DNA of 64,000 bases from Pyronema omphalodes (Eukaryota; Ascomycota; Pezizomycetes; Pezizales; Pyronemataceae): assembly GCA_024516155.1 (NCBI GenBank), contig JAJJXM010000009.1, positions 434,001 to 498,000 of the forward strand, in the 5' to 3' direction. This document shows, in pieces, positions 60,083-64,000 of this stretch. Each line of letters starts with the position of its first letter. Positions within the stretch are counted from its first letter, which is position 1. Below the pieces are notes generated by a model. That model did not search any database. It saw only the letters and a list, made by a program, of their open reading frames with translations, and was not told where the DNA came from. A program made the position numbers and the translations under genes.

Positions 60083-63000
60083 TTTGATTTCTGTGATTAT
60101 GTTAGCATATTCGATATTACCATCGTGTGGTTTGAGGTGAAGATACAGTGCAAGGTTATGGCTGTATCATACGATAGGGGGAGAGGAGGGGAGGGGGTAG
60201 GAATTGTAACAACTATCTGCATTAAGAGGAAGGTGACAGGAGAGGTGGGAAGCGATGGTATGAGGATATTGTTCCTACTGATGGAAGTGGAGTATGCTTC
60301 AAGGGTGAAAATATGCAGCCTGACAACCAGAAATTCCACAAGCGCGACTGACGCGATCACACACCAAAGACCAATGTTCCCTGAGAAATGGGCTAGGTGA
60401 TGGGCTCGGGCAAAACATAGAACCCCTTGAATGGCGTGGTGGCTTTGAAGGCATACTTATGCATGTGGGAAGATATAAAGAGAGGGGTGGAGAGGGGAGG
60501 AAGGAAGTGATGACGTATGGTGCGAAGGGGTTGGCGAAGGGAGGGCGGGGAGGCGGGGAGGCGGGGGGTACGGTTATCAATGTAGTGAAGGACGCGCAAT
60601 CACTTCGAGTGACGAGGGTGATACTAAAACCCAAGAAATGCGTGTACATAATGATAAAAAAGCAATCCAACATCAAAGTCTTCCTTCATGGGTAATGATT
60701 CGAGGGTATGTCGATTGGGGTATACATACTCTTCTCAAAACTTAATCCTGGTTCCAAAAACTGAATTGGCGGTTCTGTTTTTTCCAAAAACCTAACCAAC
60801 CCGCAGAAAAAGCCCCCTTTTATCTTCTTCTTCCACCACCGTGACAGCTATTTTCCAGCCCAATCTAGCTCCTGTTTCAATGTGCGTATACACCGTGTCT
60901 GCTACGCGACCCGATATCCCGTGAGGATATCTTTCAGTTCAGGGTTCACGGAAAAGAAAGGGTTACGCCCTACCCCGCCCTATTTACTGTCTACTTTCGG
61001 TTACGCGTTGATGCGTGACAGGGGTTATCAGCGCTAGTCATGGTGATGTGATTGGCTAATTGTAACTTGTGCGCTCCTGGAGGCTGGCACCAGGGACGGA
61101 GCTCGGCGTGTCGGCTGGTAGGCGAGTCGGCTGCTTAGCCGTTAGAGACTTGGGAATAACATCATGTCTGTCCGCACTCCGGCTATCTACGACGCCAGGT
61201 AGTAGGATGGCTGTAGGAATAGATTTGGTGACGGATACTTAGTCCGGGTAACGTAACCCCTGCCGGGCCTGACGGCGACCGCTATTTCTTCTTTTTTAAA
61301 AAAAAAATCTAGATCACATCCGGTAAAAGAATGCTATGTTTGTTTTCGGTAAGCTGATCTGGCGAATCTGGTGTTTGACGGGTTATGGTGTGGAAATAAC
61401 GGTCGCCGTCGGGGGTTACGATACACGGACTAAACTGTCTGTCACCTCACCATAGCCGTATGGACACCGCATGATTCTGGAAGCTGGGTTGCTTTTTACA
61501 CGGGGGAAAAATATGGTCGTATTTTGTGATGACAGTTATCATACATTTGTAGCTAATGGAGACGTGAAGAAAGATTCGTAAGAAATATTTCCCACGTCCT
61601 TCTAATTGATTTCAGGTTTTGCCAAGTGGCTGTTTATAGCTGAAATATCCCCTATAAACCCCCTTTGAATAGCGGTGTATTATAATCCAAGTGCACGAGT
61701 ACGCGAGCATATTCAACGTCATCACCCGTTCGGCAAACGTAACTTTATTCGTTGGAAAAGAGCGCTCGCATGATGCGTCTATGTAGGTGCGCTGTAGAAT
61801 CAGTTCAAGTATGAATATAGAGCAGCGGGTCGCGTAAAAATAAAAATAAAAGAACAATAACAATAACAATAACAGAAATCACCAGATGCTACATGATTAT
61901 TCATTACCATCGTTCTCAGTCTTCAGAGTCTGACGTGGTAATTCAAAACCTCCCTCCTCCCCTGTCTGACAGTAGCCAGGAGCTCAGTTGAAATAATAAT
62001 ATCGACCTTTTGGTTCAGCTACGTATATATTTCTTTCTGAACTCCGACAACAAACTCATCATCATATAAACAAACCTCTCTTTTCTCGGTGGAACGCTGG
62101 AATTTACAAGATCTACTATTCGTCGGAATATGTTAGTGGCCGTCATTCGTTCTGTTGCCAGTTGATCCTGGATACTGAGAATGAAGTGATCACATTAAGG
62201 AGGGCTCTTTTGCGTTAGTTCTACAGTATTTCGAGTCTTTTGCGAAAACTCAAAGATATCTTCGCTCATCAGGATTTTTTTTCCCCATCAGAAATTCCTT
62301 TTGTGAATCAGATATATTATTCAACCAATACTTAGCCATTAGACAATCCTTTTCAAGCCGTCGGTCCACTCAAAACATTCGAAGATGAATAGTAAACTGA
62401 AACACATCATCTGCTGGGTCTGAATTCAGAGCTTCCGGTAGACTGTAGACGAAAGAATTTCTTGCAAACTCAAAAAAATGTAAAAGTAATAATATAAAAG
62501 AAGTTGTTGAAGTTATCTAAGCATATATTTTGCGTATGAACGCATTGAAGAAGATTAACACAAAGTAATATAAGTTTCCTCCGAGGACCGAAGCTTGAGA
62601 AGCATCTAGTCTAGACTATTCATAGATACCATCACCTTTCCATTGAACGTTCCTCTTCCAAGCTTTGAGATTAATTTAGAAATCATATATAGCCTCCGTA
62701 ACTATGGCCTCCCCTTCTCTTCCTAACAACGAATCAGGATAACTTTTAGTTTCCAGTTGCAACCAGTATTCGCCCGTAGGAGTATTGAGTGAATAGTGAA
62801 GAATTTCGAGTTTCTAGTTTCAAGTATCAAGTTTCGAGTTTCGACGATTGAAGAAACACTGAACCCTGCGAAGTTAGAACAGATTCACTTTTCCCTTTCG
62901 TTCAGCAACCGGTCTAACTATGCTACTGACTCCTCCTTTCAATAGCTGCCAACGCATAACTTTCCATCACATCGTCATCTCCATTATGTTTGATGTTCAT

Positions 63001-64000
63001 ATATAAAGGTTTTTGTTTTTCTGTACATACTAATCTTCCTTGTATTCAACGTATCTCAGATGTTACACAACATGGCATGTATGGTTATGTGTTTTAACTA
63101 AGAAATTTTCGGGGACTGTTCGGGTTACTGAAGTCCTGTGTACAGCAAACTTTTATATTGTATTCCCTCTGACTCTCTGTGGTTTCCTGCCAGATTGCTG
63201 TGATTTTTGCTCCGTTTGGTGGATGTGGTATATTTGCTTTTTAAACTTCATGTAGGCTATGGCAGCTGGAAGCTATAGTTGGATAGCTGGCTGGTTCTCT
63301 TGTAAGTTCTACTACATCAGATACATCACATTTGCTCATGATCTCAATTACTATGCTTCAAATTTTCTAAGGAAGTTTTTCTTTTTTCTTTTTGCTTTTA
63401 GTTTTAGGTTGTATTATCAGAGGTTGGTATTAGTGTAAGATACTGTGTCATGATATCTTATATTTCTGTCTTGGTGTTTTATTGTTTTATTGTTTTGGGG
63501 TAAGGTTACTAGATTTCGAATACGAGATGGTAGATGGTAGATCCTTCGCTTCGATGCATAGCAATGATAGCATACTTGGCATAATACCTCGATCTGTTCG
63601 ATCTCTTCGCTTCGCTGTAAACTTCGCTACAAACTTCGCTACAAACTTCGCTGCAAACCTCGCAGCGTTTGTTATGCATCACATCGCCCCACATAACGCA
63701 TCTCCACTCTTCGCGCACTGCAGCATGGCGCATGGCGCATGCATCAATTCTCTTCTCGCTCTGATTTCTGCATCGTTATCTTCCAGAATCCACGGTGCCG
63801 CCGATCCTTTTCTTCTCTCTCCGTGTGTATAATATAGTTGCATAATCCATACAAATTCAATATGGACTACAAAATCTCAAAAATCTCAAAAATCTCAAAA
63901 ATCTCAAAAATCTCAAAAATCTCAAAATCTCAAAAATCTCAAAAATCTCAAAATCTCAAAAATCTCAAAAATCTCAAAATCTCAAAAATCTCAAAAATCT
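60083..64000. other. Intergenic to the right edge, no gene seen
   Basis: The first few hundred bases are the promoter of the tail-anchored orphan. Beyond that only short frames. Small tandems occur: (CAATAA)n at 61,855-61,876, a 12-bp AAACTTCGCTAC unit (four copies, about 63,611-63,660) and the terminal array. Confidence 0.5.
63876..64000 (+). repeat. (AAAAATCTC)n array with 8-bp variants, running off the window
   Basis: About 14 copies of a 9-bp unit in which some units lack one A; the end of the array is outside the window. Confidence 0.95.

Overview
The window is nuclear DNA of a filamentous ascomycete (Pezizomycotina). Proteins of typical fungal type are split by short introns (about 47-156 nt, GT...AG, several with CTAAC/CTGAC-like branch sites), genes have their own promoters, and start contexts are CA/AA-rich. 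Gene density is low (about 11-12 convincing genes in 64 kb), microsatellites are many and long, and one large intergenic tract is CpG-poor. These traits fit the repeat-rich, cytosine-methylating genomes of Pezizomycetes (truffle/morel relatives), but that placement is an inference, not proven here.

Left part (1-11.1 kb): the 3' end of the complex I 75-78 kDa subunit gene, an intronless hypothetical F-box-associated-like gene, a ~0.97 kb foldback (inverted-repeat) transposable element with no transposase, then a divergent pair sharing a ~430 bp promoter: mitochondrial phosphatidylserine decarboxylase (minus) and the splicing factor RSE1/SF3b130 (plus). After 5 kb of simple-sequence-rich intergenic DNA comes a large EDC4-like mRNA decapping scaffold (16.2-21.1 kb) with a striking His/Ser/Gln-rich tail.

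Middle (21-41.5 kb): two very long simple repeats (GAA and a pure hexanucleotide of about 58 copies), a small putative mitochondrial protein, a secreted GPI-anchored mucin-like protein with a clear TATA box, a GNAT acetyltransferase, a possible eroded secreted-protein gene, a Rab-family small GTPase, and a PNS1/CTL (SLC44)-like membrane transporter whose four exons can be joined precisely.

Right part (41.5-64 kb): a 14 kb stretch without a recognisable gene. It has GT and poly-G tracts, a 12-bp minisatellite, a 400-bp hexanucleotide array, CpG-depleted diverged duplications and a set of ~100-bp tandem modules; it looks like old, decayed repeat DNA. It is followed by a candidate five-exon orphan gene, a transglutaminase-like (kyphoscoliosis-peptidase-type) protein, a proline-rich tail-anchored orphan, and a gene-free end closing in a 9-bp tandem array.

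The genes do not form a pathway cluster: they are mostly housekeeping (respiration, lipid synthesis in mitochondria, splicing, mRNA decay, vesicle traffic, transport) scattered among accessory DNA. I see no CRISPR, rRNA, or convincing tRNA, and no biosynthetic gene cluster. The most unusual items are the foldback element, the His/Gln tail on the EDC4 protein, the orphan genes at 55.6-60.1 kb, and the tandem modules near 49 kb.
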